Below, piece after piece: positions 1-6,331 of a stretch of 11,607 nt of DNA; the first letter of the stretch is position 1; the number at the start of each line of letters is the position of its first letter. Origin of the DNA: JBBSBY01 sp038250835. GTDB taxonomy: Bacteria; Desulfobacterota; Desulfomonilia; Desulfomonilales; Desulfomonilaceae. The stretch is from the NCBI GenBank assembly GCA_038250835.1, contig JBBSBY010000101.1, positions 1 through 11,607 of the forward strand. The letters run 5' to 3'. The notes under the pieces were generated by a model. The model did not search any database. It had not been told where the DNA came from and saw only the letters and a program-made list of their open reading frames with translations. The translations under genes and the position numbers were made by a program.

Positions 1-176
1 CTCACTTGTTTTTTCAAGAAAAATACAGCGCCAGTATACTCCGGCAAGCCTCAATTCGTCAAGGCTCCAAAGACCATGCCTTCAATGTCCATGATACAAT
101 GGATGTTATCGTCTGTTTTTACTTATTTAAATATAATCGTAAGCGGCGCCATAAGCTATGAATTCACTTTAACAAT
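1..176. other. Intergenic stretch without recognised gene
   Basis: No open reading frame with a plausible start and Shine-Dalgarno site was found on either strand. The stretch is AT-rich towards its right end. It lies beyond the terminator of the minus-strand sat gene. It may hold the edge of a neighbouring gene's control region, but nothing specific can be supported. Confidence 0.4.
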
Positions 177-204
177 AAAAAACCCGACCTATGGCCGGGT
201 TTTT
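177..204 (-). terminator. Rho-independent terminator of sat
   Basis: Read on the minus strand, this is a GC-rich stem (CCCG/CGGG with an inner CC/GG extension and one mismatch) flanked by A5 and T5 tracts, so the stem can extend through the A/T runs. It begins about 19 bases after the sat stop codon, the expected place for an intrinsic terminator. The flanking A and T runs make it potentially bidirectional. Confidence 0.85.
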
Positions 205-222
205 CCCTCAAAGTAAATCGGG

Positions 223-1443
223 TTACTTGCCGGCGTCGCCGGTAGCGTGGCCGTGGAGTTTAATTTCCACTTTGTCTTCAAGTCCTTGATAGTAGTCCGT
301 CAGAATAGCTACAACTTCCGGACGTGAGAATTCAGGCGGAAGCTCGCCGCCTTCAGATAGGGTCTTACGAACCAAGGTTCCGGAGAGAAGCAGACGGTCG
401 TCTTTGCCGTGGGGGCATGTTCTCATTGAAGCCATGCCGCCGCATTTGAAGCAATGGAAGGTCCAGTCGATTTTGAGGGGTTTAAGTTCCAGTGAGCCCT
501 CAGGAATCTTATCAAAGATTGTCTGAGCGTCGAAAGGACCATAGTAGTCGCCCACGCCGGCATGGTCACGACCGACGATCAAATGGCTGCAACCATAATT
601 TTGGCGGAAAAGTCCGTGAAGGAGAGCTTCGCGAGGTCCTGCGTAACGCATTTCCATGGGATAACCCTTTTGGACCACGGTGTCTTTCGCAAAGTAATTG
701 TCAACTAATGTATCAATACACTTTACGCGAACATCCGCGGGAATATCGCCGGATTTTAGTTTACCGAGAAGCTGATGAATTAGGACGCCGTCCATGACTT
801 CAACCGCGATCTTTGCCAAAAATTCATGGGAGCGGTGCATGGGATTTCGAAGCTGCAACGCGGCAATTCTACGCCAGCCCTTATCTTCGAAAATCTTGCG
901 TGTCTCAGCAGGACGCGCATACAATTCGCCATAAGTCGAAGGGAACATGCCTTCGGAGAAACACTTCACCGGGCCTGCCAGGTTGTATTTGCCCTGAGCC
1001 ATAACTTTTTGAACACCAGGGTGTTCCATGTCATCGGTGGTAAAAATGGCTTTGCATTCGTAATTTTTATCAATTGTATATTTTTCGGTGACTTTCATCG
1101 AACCCATCAACTCACCGGAATCAGAATCCACAAGAGCGATTTCGTCGCCTTCTTTAATGGACTCATCATCAGTTGAAAGAGTGATGGGAATGGGCCAGAA
1201 TAGGCCATTTGCCATCTGAAAACTATCGCAAACGCCCTTCCAATCGGCTTTGGTCATAAAACCTTCGAGCGGAGTAAAAGCGCCACAAGCCATCATAATG
1301 AGATCGCCGCATTCTCTCGAGCTGATCTCAAGTTTTTTCATGGATTCAGCTCTCTTTTTCTCTTCGGCAAGAGCGGCTCCTTCGAGAAGCAAAGGCTTCA
1401 GTTCGCCTCCGCCGTGGGGTTTAACCAGGTTGCCTTTCGCCAT
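223..1443 (-). CDS. sat: ATP sulfurylase (sulfate adenylyltransferase)
   Basis: The 406-residue product is a cytoplasmic enzyme that forms adenosine 5'-phosphosulfate and pyrophosphate from sulfate and ATP. This is the activation step of dissimilatory sulfate reduction and can also serve assimilation. Visible motifs are QLRNPMHRSH (197-206, the nucleotide-binding HxxH motif), the MRYAGPREALLH segment (265-276), GRDHAG (291-296), and a zinc site C331-x2-C334 with C343 and H345, as in the zinc-type monomeric Sat family. The length fits a stand-alone Sat without an APS-kinase domain. The frame is open 20 codons further upstream, but ATG 1443 is preceded by AAGGAGGA at good spacing, so I start there. 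No aprAB, qmo or pyrophosphatase gene is adjacent, and the gene appears monocistronic between its own promoter and terminator. Identification is firm. A role in dissimilatory rather than assimilatory metabolism is inferred. Confidence 0.96.
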   Translation of the reverse strand: MAKGNLVKPHGGGELKPLLLEGAALAEEKKRAESMKKLEISSRECGDLIMMACGAFTPLEGFMTKADWKGVCDSFQMANGLFWPIPITLSTDDESIKEGDEIALVDSDSGELMGSMKVTEKYTIDKNYECKAIFTTDDMEHPGVQKVMAQGKYNLAGPVKCFSEGMFPSTYGELYARPAETRKIFEDKGWRRIAALQLRNPMHRSHEFLAKIAVEVMDGVLIHQLLGKLKSGDIPADVRVKCIDTLVDNYFAKDTVVQKGYPMEMRYAGPREALLHGLFRQNYGCSHLIVGRDHAGVGDYYGPFDAQTIFDKIPEGSLELKPLKIDWTFHCFKCGGMASMRTCPHGKDDRLLLSGTLVRKTLSEGGELPPEFSRPEVVAILTDYYQGLEDKVEIKLHGHATGDAGK

Positions 1444-1557
1444 GTGTCGTTCCTCCTTGAATGTGCTGTTGAAAAAAATTGTTCCCGCGATGATGAATAC
1501 CACCGTAGAAAATGGAACACGATTTGTTCTTGTGATTCACCACCGGAAAGCGCCCAA

Positions 1558-1570
1558 ACCGCCCGGCGGT
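1558..1570. repeat. 13-bp palindrome in the sat leader
   Basis: A perfect inverted repeat, ACCGCC-C-GGCGGT, sits roughly 12-25 bases downstream of the predicted sat transcription start. It could be a regulator's operator or a hairpin at the 5' end of the leader. A palindrome this short could also arise by chance. Confidence 0.4.
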
Positions 1571-1589
1571 AGAATTGGAAAGAAAGGCT

Positions 1590-1619
1590 ATTTTAAGCTC
1601 GATCATATTTAAATGTCAA
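1590..1619 (-). promoter_or_regulatory. Sigma-70-like promoter of sat
   Basis: On the minus strand, a perfect -35 hexamer TTGACA (1619-1614) is followed after 18 bases by TAAAAT (1595-1590), a 5/6 match to the -10 consensus. It predicts transcription start near 1583 and a leader of about 140 bases before the sat ATG at 1443. The hexamer quality and orientation make it convincing, though untested. Confidence 0.7.
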
Positions 1620-1685
1620 GGACATAAAGTATCTTGAAGCGTGATTTTCTTGAGGGATTTCCGAATCGGCGACTAAAACGCCCAA

Positions 1686-1710
1686 CAAAAAAAGAGGTCT
1701 TAAACCTCCT
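1686..1710 (-). terminator. Intrinsic-terminator-like hairpin
   Basis: On the minus strand, the stem AGGAGGT/ACCTCTT (one G-U pair) encloses the loop TTAAG and is followed by a T tract. It lies about 67 bases upstream of the sat -35 box. It therefore cannot terminate sat itself and is more than 340 bases past the M23 gene's stop. It suggests either a late terminator of the M23 transcript or the end of an unrecognised small RNA. Confidence 0.6.
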
Positions 1711-1716
1711 GGTGAG

Positions 1717-1739
1717 GTCCCGGGATTTACTCCCGGGAC
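1717..1739. repeat. Perfect 9-bp inverted repeat (hairpin)
   Basis: GTCCCGGGA and TCCCGGGAC are separated by five bases, giving a very stable stem-loop seven bases from the terminator-like hairpin at 1686-1710. It has no T tract of its own. Together the two look like the 3' end of a structured transcript on the minus strand. Confidence 0.7.
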
Positions 1740-2029
1740 ATTGGTCCTTTCGAGAGACGTTGGCGCCTCCCGCCCATAGGGTAACAAACCGACGGCGAAT
1801 CCCTTCACTGAGTATATAAATCGATTATCGTCGCCTGATAAGGCCCCGAACTCTGATTCTATTTCGCCGCCGAGAAATCTACAGTTGATTATGGCAATTT
1901 TCATGCCAAAAATGAGGAATGAATCCAGTCATAAGGGATTGAATTGTTTGAGCGTATTGGCGAGTCTCAGCAATAGGAATCGAAATAGTGTCAGGATTTT
2001 TTACAAGATGTAAATTTTTGCGAGGGTTG

Positions 2030-2042
2030 CAAGGAGTCCTTG
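2030..2042. repeat. 13-bp palindrome after the M23 gene
   Basis: CAAGGAGTCCTTG is a perfect palindrome around a central G, starting 13 bases beyond the stop codon of the minus-strand M23 lipoprotein gene. Only about four base pairs could form around a usable loop and no T tract follows directly. It is at best a weak terminator. Confidence 0.35.
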
Positions 2043-2054
2043 ATCAATTTGAAC

Positions 2055-2984
2055 TCATTTTGCCGCAGTCAACAAATCGGGGATTCTCCATTTGGCTCGG
2101 ATAGGACCCATCGGAGTCTCCCTAAACCTCGCGGCCATGATCGTTCCGGAGATCTCTTTAGGCGAGAAATACGCCAGGGGGTTGTGCATTGTATTGGCGA
2201 CGCGAACTTCAAGGTGGAGATGGGGGCCCGTAGATCGACCGGTGTTGCCTACTGTAGCAATCTTCTGGCCCTTTTTGACCGATTGATTACGTTTAGTCGT
2301 AATATTATTCAAGTGAGCATAATACGTGTAAACACCTTTGCCGTGATCAATCAAAACCGTATTTCCATAACGTCGGAATTTCTTTCTGCTGCCCGTAAAA
2401 ATCACCTTACCGTCAGCGCAAGCAACCACTGAGTTGCCTATTGGGGCGGCTATATCCAATCCTTTGTGAAAGCGCCCCCATCTGGATCCGAATGGAGATG
2501 TAAGAACACCGCCGGCGACTGGGAACTTAAGCACTGGAACGGACGGATCCTTTTTACCTAAAAGAGCGTTAGCAACCGTTTCTCGCGTTGCTTTTTTTAT
2601 GGAATTTGATTTCGATTTAACCGCCGTTACTATTTTCGCGCAGGAATCGTCAGGTAGAAGCGCATCAGCCGACAGGAATATGCTATCGCCTTCCTTAACG
2701 GCATAAGGAAAGTTAATTCTGTTAATTTTTGCTACTTTCCCAAAATCCAGACCATAGACTTCGCAAATATGCTTCAACGTGTCGCCTTCTCCAACAATAT
2801 GAAACGCGCCGTCTTGCTCAATCTGATTTTGCTCGGGAGAGGGTTTATTAAACGAAGCGAACTTAATCTTTGGCTTATGATTATCGGTAGAGTCGAGATC
2901 GTTCTTAACTATTCCTAGTTTTGCCGAACATGAGGCAAAGAGAGGCAGGAGCAGAATCATTATGTACAAGAATTTTCTATCCAT
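2055..2984 (-). CDS. LysM/M23 lipoprotein, NlpD-like envelope protein
   Basis: The 309-residue product starts with a lipoprotein-type signal: basic start, hydrophobic run 5-16, and Cys19 in the context LFASC. The box is acceptable though it has Phe at -3. A single LysM domain (about 61-105) should bind peptidoglycan. A basic linker follows, then an M23 endopeptidase domain (about 158-275) with the usual metal and catalytic residues: H173 and D177 (HKGLD), H224 (YYAHL), H255 and H257 (HLHLE). This layout matches NlpD/murein hydrolase activators, but those often have lost catalytic residues. Here all are kept, so it may be an active DD-endopeptidase. The start at 2984 is chosen because GGAG lies just before it and the lipoprotein signal begins there; the nine further upstream codons lack such support. 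It has its own promoter and no co-directional gene directly downstream. Confidence 0.88.
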   Translation of the reverse strand: MDRKFLYIMILLLPLFASCSAKLGIVKNDLDSTDNHKPKIKFASFNKPSPEQNQIEQDGAFHIVGEGDTLKHICEVYGLDFGKVAKINRINFPYAVKEGDSIFLSADALLPDDSCAKIVTAVKSKSNSIKKATRETVANALLGKKDPSVPVLKFPVAGGVLTSPFGSRWGRFHKGLDIAAPIGNSVVACADGKVIFTGSRKKFRRYGNTVLIDHGKGVYTYYAHLNNITTKRNQSVKKGQKIATVGNTGRSTGPHLHLEVRVANTMHNPLAYFSPKEISGTIMAARFRETPMGPIRAKWRIPDLLTAAK

Positions 2985-3019
2985 ACCTTCTCCAGAAAAC
3001 GTATATAGCACTGGAGGTT

Positions 3020-3048
3020 ATGCTATCAAAAAATACAAGTAAAGTCAA
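3020..3048 (-). promoter_or_regulatory. Sigma-70-like promoter of the M23 lipoprotein gene
   Basis: On the minus strand, TTGACT (3048-3043) is followed by a 17-base spacer and TAGCAT (3025-3020), which are 5/6 and 4/6 consensus matches. The ATG lies about 35 bases downstream of the -10 box, leaving a short leader with the GGAG ribosome-binding site. Confidence 0.6.
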
Positions 3049-3119
3049 AAGTTATATTTAAACTATGTATTAAAATATTATAGTTATATGAAGCATCGGT
3101 TTATATTTAAAGAAGGGTG

Positions 3120-3142
3120 GAGGAAGCAGTGGGAGCTTCCTC
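3120..3142. repeat. 8-bp hairpin between the two envelope genes
   Basis: GAGGAAGC and GCTTCCTC form a perfect stem around a seven-base loop. It is the second of two hairpins met after the coiled-coil gene on the minus strand. A weak pyrimidine-rich tract follows. It may help end that transcript before the M23 promoter. Confidence 0.55.
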
Positions 3143-3171
3143 GAAGTACACTTAAACTTAAAATGATGAGC

Positions 3172-3189
3172 GCGGGCTGTGGCGCCCGC
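3172..3189 (-). terminator. Possible terminator hairpin of the coiled-coil gene
   Basis: The GC-only stem GCGGGC/GCCCGC has a six-base loop and lies about 50 bases past the stop codon of the minus-strand coiled-coil gene. The T tract after it is poor (ATTTT about nine bases later). Intrinsic termination is therefore possible but not clear; RNA-end protection is an alternative. Confidence 0.4.
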
Positions 3190-3237
3190 AATTGCCGGTA
3201 ATCACTTTAAGAATAGATCTTATCCTTTTTTTGCTTT

Positions 3238-3663
3238 TCATTTGCCGGGGGCGGGCTTAACCGGAACTGAAGTATCGACGGCTTTGCTTTCAGTATCTTT
3301 CTTGGCTGTAACTAGACTGGACATCTGTTGTTTTATGCTCGAAAGCTCTTGATCGTAACCTTTAATCTGACGGGAAAGATTTTGCGCCGATGTTTTCTTC
3401 AATTCGTCAACCTGATTTTCCAATCGCGCTATGTGGGCGTCGAGTTGCACTCTTTGATTAATCAAGCTTTCCACTGAACCGGTTAGCGCCTTTAACTGCT
3501 GATCCAAGGCCGCGTCACTCTGTTGTTTCGCCTGATTTACCTGACTTTGGACTCTATCCGCTCTCTGTTCCAGGACTGAAAGTTGAGCGGAGAAATCATC
3601 GCCATAACAATTCAGGCCCACGACAGTAATCAGAAGTAAAGTTATCACCGCGACTTTTCTCAT
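3238..3663 (-). CDS. Small exported coiled-coil protein, function unknown
   Basis: The 141-residue product has a Sec-type signal peptide (MRK followed by a hydrophobic stretch to about residue 17; likely cleavage near Gly21). The mature part is almost wholly Gln/Lys/Glu/Asp-rich heptad-like helix (about 26-122). It ends in a short Pro/Ala/Lys tail, PVKPAPGK. It is presumably a periplasmic coiled coil, resembling in style the trimerising N-terminus of CpoB/YbgF or other envelope spacers, but no family can be assigned. Cys19 is not in a lipobox (Asn precedes it). ATG 3663 is chosen over the 22-codon-longer frame because AGAGGAG lies seven bases upstream and the signal peptide begins there. The M23 gene on the same strand has its own promoter, so the two are neighbours rather than a tight operon. 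Confidence 0.75.
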   Translation of the reverse strand: MRKVAVITLLLITVVGLNCYGDDFSAQLSVLEQRADRVQSQVNQAKQQSDAALDQQLKALTGSVESLINQRVQLDAHIARLENQVDELKKTSAQNLSRQIKGYDQELSSIKQQMSSLVTAKKDTESKAVDTSVPVKPAPGK

Positions 3664-3817
3664 ATTTCCACTCCTCTGGAATAAATTGGCGTCGTGTTGG
3701 CGCCGTTCTTTCGGAGATTCATACCACACGTGATTAGAAATGCAAGTAAAAAATAATAGTAAATTTGAGGATATTAAGCTATTTAATGATACATAACATT
3801 AAGAATAGCCGGATAAC

Positions 3818-3854
3818 AGATTAGGTATTAAAGATTAGGTGAGTAATTGATTAG
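3818..3854. repeat. Short direct repeats (AGATTAGGT / GATTAG)
   Basis: AGATTAGGT occurs at 3818-3826 and again at 3832-3840, and GATTAG a third time at 3849-3854, with steps of 14 and 16 bases. The copies lie between the divergent coiled-coil gene and the TTG-started membrane gene. They could be regulator half-sites, but in AT-rich spacer DNA they may be accidental. Confidence 0.3.
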
Positions 3855-3955
3855 AAGTTTGGTTGTGGAGGCTGATTGAGTTATTCCGAACAGCGCCAAA
3901 TCCGACGGATCAGTTTGAGTGAAAAGCTGAAAATTTTAGTGACAAACATAAGTTA

Positions 3956-3984
3956 TTGACAAGCTTAGGCCCTTCTTGTACGTT
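3956..3984 (+). promoter_or_regulatory. Candidate promoter of the two-segment membrane protein gene
   Basis: A perfect -35 box TTGACA (3956-3961) is followed by a 17-base spacer and TACGTT (3979-3984), only a 3/6 match to the -10 consensus. Placement about 50 bases before the TTG start fits. The weak -10 suggests low or activated expression. An inverted repeat (3964-3970 with 3998-4004) surrounds the -10 element. Confidence 0.45.
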
Positions 3985-4004
3985 CATCGCACTTCGTGCC
4001 TAAG
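3964..4004. repeat. Inverted repeat around the -10 region
   Basis: CTTAGGC (3964-3970) and GCCTAAG (3998-4004) are perfect complements 27 bases apart. They flank the candidate -10 element and start site. A smaller hairpin, GCAC-TTC-GTGC (3989-3999), overlaps the right arm and would compete with the larger pairing. This may be an operator or a leader fold. Confidence 0.4.
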
Positions 4005-4032
4005 GAAGTTGTAATCGATTTGGAGGCGCTTT

Positions 4033-5340
4033 TTGTCAGCCCACATTATTTTTCGAATTGTGCCGATCGGCCTTTCTCAATTCTTAAAATATTGGGCAAG
4101 GTCCAGGGGCGCTTTTGCCCGTCCAAATGTATCCGTAATTTGTTCCAGCGCCGTGGTCTACGCTTTGCTTACCGCATGGACGCCTGCGCTAATGGCGGCC
4201 AACATTCCCATAACAGCACCCCCGAGAAGTTTTTTTTACACCATTACGCATTTGCATCCAGCGGCTTACGTTATTTTTTTTATTGTTTTCGCTCTGTCGG
4301 TTCTGAATCTATTTGCCCAGGGATGGCTTTCATTTGAAACCGGACCATTATCTAAAGCGGCAAGGGCGCTGGGATTTATCGAGGCGTTTCAAGAAGGTGG
4401 TTTTAAGGGATCTCGCAGTGTTCAGCGAACTGCCGCCGAAGAACCCGGTGATGTCATTATTGGTGTGAAGCGAAGTTTGAATACGGATGGGAGAGTTTCC
4501 AAACCCCGAATATTGACCCCGCTCGACGGCGTGGATCATCCGCTCCCCAGCTTTGGAACAAATACCGGTCAGATGGGCGCGCCCAGGATACTTGAGAATA
4601 GCCCCAAGAAAAACAGTTTGTCTGAATTCAAATTTTCCGCTGCAGTTGATGTGCCTTCGTCCGAGGAGCTGGACCGCCGCAACAAAGAACAAATTGTGGT
4701 GCACGGATCGGTCAAAGGGCCGGATGATAAGGGCATAGGCTCCGTAATTGTTTACTTGACTGACGAGAAAGGCGTTAGACTCGGCCAATCTTGCCGCAGT
4801 ATGCAAGAAACTGGAGAATTTAAGGTATTGATCAATGAGCTCGGTAAATATGCCATAAACGCGTACAAGCGCGGGTACATAATGGAAAGCTCCGATCAAC
4901 TGGCCATTCCAATCGAATCAGGTAAAATCGAGGGTTTTAGCATCAAAATGATTCCCGAAGGATGCGTGCTCCACGGCAAAGTCATTTCCGAAGAAACCGG
5001 AGCGGGAATTCCAAACCTGGATATCAAATGCGTCTGCGGAACGGTCGGGTTTACAAGAAATGGTCGAACAGGAGAGGCGGGTGAGTTTAAAATACAGGGG
5101 GTGCCGGTAAATTCCAAATGTTGTGTAGAAATTTTTGGAAGTGATGGCCAACCTTTGGCCGTTTCCGAAAATTTTGAAACCGTTCAGAAGAAAGAGATCC
5201 ATACCGAAATCATCATCTCAAAGACTGATGCCGCTGTTTCAAAAGACGCAGGTCATGCAGAACCAAAATTAAGAAACAAGGTGGACGATGTTGGAGACGA
5301 TCTTCAACACAAAATGCCTTCATCTGCGGGAGACGATTAG
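4033..5340 (+). CDS. Membrane protein with two carboxypeptidase-regulatory-like repeats
   Basis: The 435-residue protein has no catalytic domain I recognise. Two hydrophobic segments (about 32-56 and 77-98) predict a membrane hairpin or anchor. A polar, Gly/Pro-rich linker follows (about 105-215). Two repeats then resemble the carboxypeptidase regulatory-like/Cna-B beta-sandwich fold: 221-283 (starts IVVHGSVK, contains TGEFKVLI and YAINAYKRGY) and 310-369 (starts CVLHGKVI, contains AGEFKIQGVP). The charged tail ends in SAGDD. Such domains usually lie outside the cytoplasm and mediate binding or structure. The start is a TTG at 4033, chosen because GGAGG sits six bases upstream; the next in-frame ATG (4192) has no such site and would delete the first membrane segment. 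It overlaps the convergent yqeC end by four bases. Confidence 0.72.
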   Translation: MSAHIIFRIVPIGLSQFLKYWARSRGAFARPNVSVICSSAVVYALLTAWTPALMAANIPITAPPRSFFYTITHLHPAAYVIFFIVFALSVLNLFAQGWLSFETGPLSKAARALGFIEAFQEGGFKGSRSVQRTAAEEPGDVIIGVKRSLNTDGRVSKPRILTPLDGVDHPLPSFGTNTGQMGAPRILENSPKKNSLSEFKFSAAVDVPSSEELDRRNKEQIVVHGSVKGPDDKGIGSVIVYLTDEKGVRLGQSCRSMQETGEFKVLINELGKYAINAYKRGYIMESSDQLAIPIESGKIEGFSIKMIPEGCVLHGKVISEETGAGIPNLDIKCVCGTVGFTRNGRTGEAGEFKIQGVPVNSKCCVEIFGSDGQPLAVSENFETVQKKEIHTEIIISKTDAAVSKDAGHAEPKLRNKVDDVGDDLQHKMPSSAGDD

Positions 5341-6104
5341 ACCAAATCGGTACATCGCCATACCTTGACGACGGGTTGCATAGATCCAAAAAAAACCTCA
5401 TGCTTCGTAGATACGCTCGCAATGCCGAGCGCTTCCCGTTTGCTGATTTTCCCAATCACAGCGTCCATTTTGTTGAACAAAATCAAAACTCGTGAGTGGA
5501 TCGGAATTCCATGGAGAATCCCCTTTGGGTTGTTAAACAGAGCTTTAAACGCATCCACTGTGACTAATTCGTTCTTTTTTTGCTTCGTCACTTCGAGATA
5601 GCGTTCCAATCTGAAAACGGTTTTTTCATCAGCAGGTTGACCTAAGCAATCCAATCCGATGACAACAATGGTGAGGTTCGTATCGTCAGGTATGACCGGT
5701 TCCCAGCTTTCCGGCGCTTTAATAGATTTTCCTTTAGCTCCATCGGCTTCCACAAGCACATGATCCACACATTTTGAGAGTTCGTGAACCACGCGAGGAT
5801 CAACCCCGAGCAATTTACCGTCTTTGATCTCGCGTCCTACAGTCAGGATTTGTGAGGGTTCAACTACGATCTCCATTTCGCCGGTGTAAGGATTCCCCAG
5901 AAGTTGAAGATTTGCTTTCGGACCCATTTGATTGGGGAAAATCTTGGTGGTGGTCGTCACGAGGACTCGTCTATTGAGCAAAGCCAATTCCGAAGCCAAC
6001 AATCGTATCAGAGTCGATTTCCCGCCTGCGCCGATGACGCTTACAATCCGCTCTGCTTTAGTTATCCCCAAAATTGTGATTAGTGATGTCTGTCCGGTGG
6101 GCAT
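5337..6104 (-). CDS. yqeC: YqeC-family selenium-dependent hydroxylase accessory protein
   Basis: The 255-residue product is a P-loop protein: GAGGKST (25-31), the VTTTTK segment (49-54), the acidic VLVEADGAKGKSIKAP motif (116-131) and a G4-like NKMD (211-214). This set is typical of YqeC, a putative GTP/ATP-binding factor linked by gene context to selenium-dependent molybdenum hydroxylases. The biochemical role is not well established. No molybdenum hydroxylase, mocA, yqeB or selD gene lies in this window, so the gene stands alone here. No Shine-Dalgarno site precedes ATG 6104; a TATAAA element five bases before it would put transcription start at or near the ATG, so the message may be leaderless. 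The stop overlaps the convergent membrane-protein gene by four bases, leaving no room for a terminator between them. Confidence 0.85.
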   Translation of the reverse strand: MPTGQTSLITILGITKAERIVSVIGAGGKSTLIRLLASELALLNRRVLVTTTTKIFPNQMGPKANLQLLGNPYTGEMEIVVEPSQILTVGREIKDGKLLGVDPRVVHELSKCVDHVLVEADGAKGKSIKAPESWEPVIPDDTNLTIVVIGLDCLGQPADEKTVFRLERYLEVTKQKKNELVTVDAFKALFNNPKGILHGIPIHSRVLILFNKMDAVIGKISKREALGIASVSTKHEVFFGSMQPVVKVWRCTDLV

Positions 6105-6109
6105 GATGT

Positions 6110-6140
6110 TTTATACGGTTTTTTGAATATTCCGTCGCAA
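6110..6140 (-). promoter_or_regulatory. Candidate promoter giving a leaderless yqeC message
   Basis: On the minus strand, TTGCGA (6140-6135) is followed after a long 19-base spacer by TATAAA (6115-6110), then five bases to the yqeC ATG. The -10 match is good, but the spacer is at the outer limit. If used, the transcript would begin at about the initiating A, consistent with the absence of a ribosome-binding site. Confidence 0.35.
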
Positions 6141-6260
6141 TAGCTTTACTGTTGTCTTCTCGGCGTGCGCCCATAAGCGTCGGCTTAAACATGACCTGGG
6201 CCTTGTCATACCCGCAGAAGTCCATAGGCGCTAACTGGAAGTAGAGTCAACGACCCGGAG

Positions 6261-6298
6261 ATTAAAGTCCCCCTCATAAGGGGGATTCAGGGGTTAAT
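6261..6298. repeat. Short palindromic element (possible dispersed repeat or terminator)
   Basis: A perfect inner hairpin, TCCCCCT-CATA-AGGGGGA (6268-6285), is nested in a looser outer palindrome whose ends are ATTAA (6261-6265) and TTAAT (6294-6298), with alternative CCCC/GGGG pairing. CCCCCT/AGGGGG elements of this style are often dispersed in bacterial genomes. Only one copy is present in this window, so repetition is inferred. It lies about 45 bases past the end of the minus-strand secreted-protein gene and could also act as a terminator, although only a CTTT follows. Confidence 0.5.
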
Positions 6299-6331
6299 GT
6301 CCTTGCTCAATGAACTTACAAATAACTCCCA

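Larger units (their letters stand above)
1620..2054. other. Gene-free, hairpin-rich intergenic region
   Basis: No credible protein gene is found in these 435 bases. The region holds a terminator-like hairpin (1686-1710, minus), a perfect 9-bp-stem hairpin (1717-1739) and a 13-bp palindrome (2030-2042). It also has several GC-rich, potentially pairing segments between 1745 and 1860, in contrast to the AT-rich spacers elsewhere in the window. This pattern would fit a small structured RNA read on the minus strand and ending at 1686. I could not match it to a known RNA family by eye, and no convincing promoter was seen. Confidence 0.4.

Noticed and set aside
492..1176. Several plus-strand open frames opposite sat
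   Set aside because: They are antisense shadows of a gene with clear family motifs and show no start signals or domains.
1650..1860. Resemblance to 6S RNA or a riboswitch
   Set aside because: Some segments (for example an AGGGTAACA block and weak end-pairing between 1651 and 1806 on the plus strand) recall 6S RNA. The central bubble and both conserved flanks could not be matched, and no B12, TPP, fluoride, c-di-GMP or SAM core motif was found.
1593..1904. Minus-strand 103-codon open frame between the M23 gene and sat
   Set aside because: It has no ribosome-binding site, shows no recognisable domain, and runs through the terminator-like hairpin and into the sat promoter. The hairpin-rich DNA explains the open frame better as noncoding sequence.
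4348..4899. 183-codon minus-strand frame inside the carboxypeptidase-regulatory-like gene
   Set aside because: It is antisense to a well-supported gene with a strong ribosome-binding site and recognisable repeats, and it has no start signal of its own.
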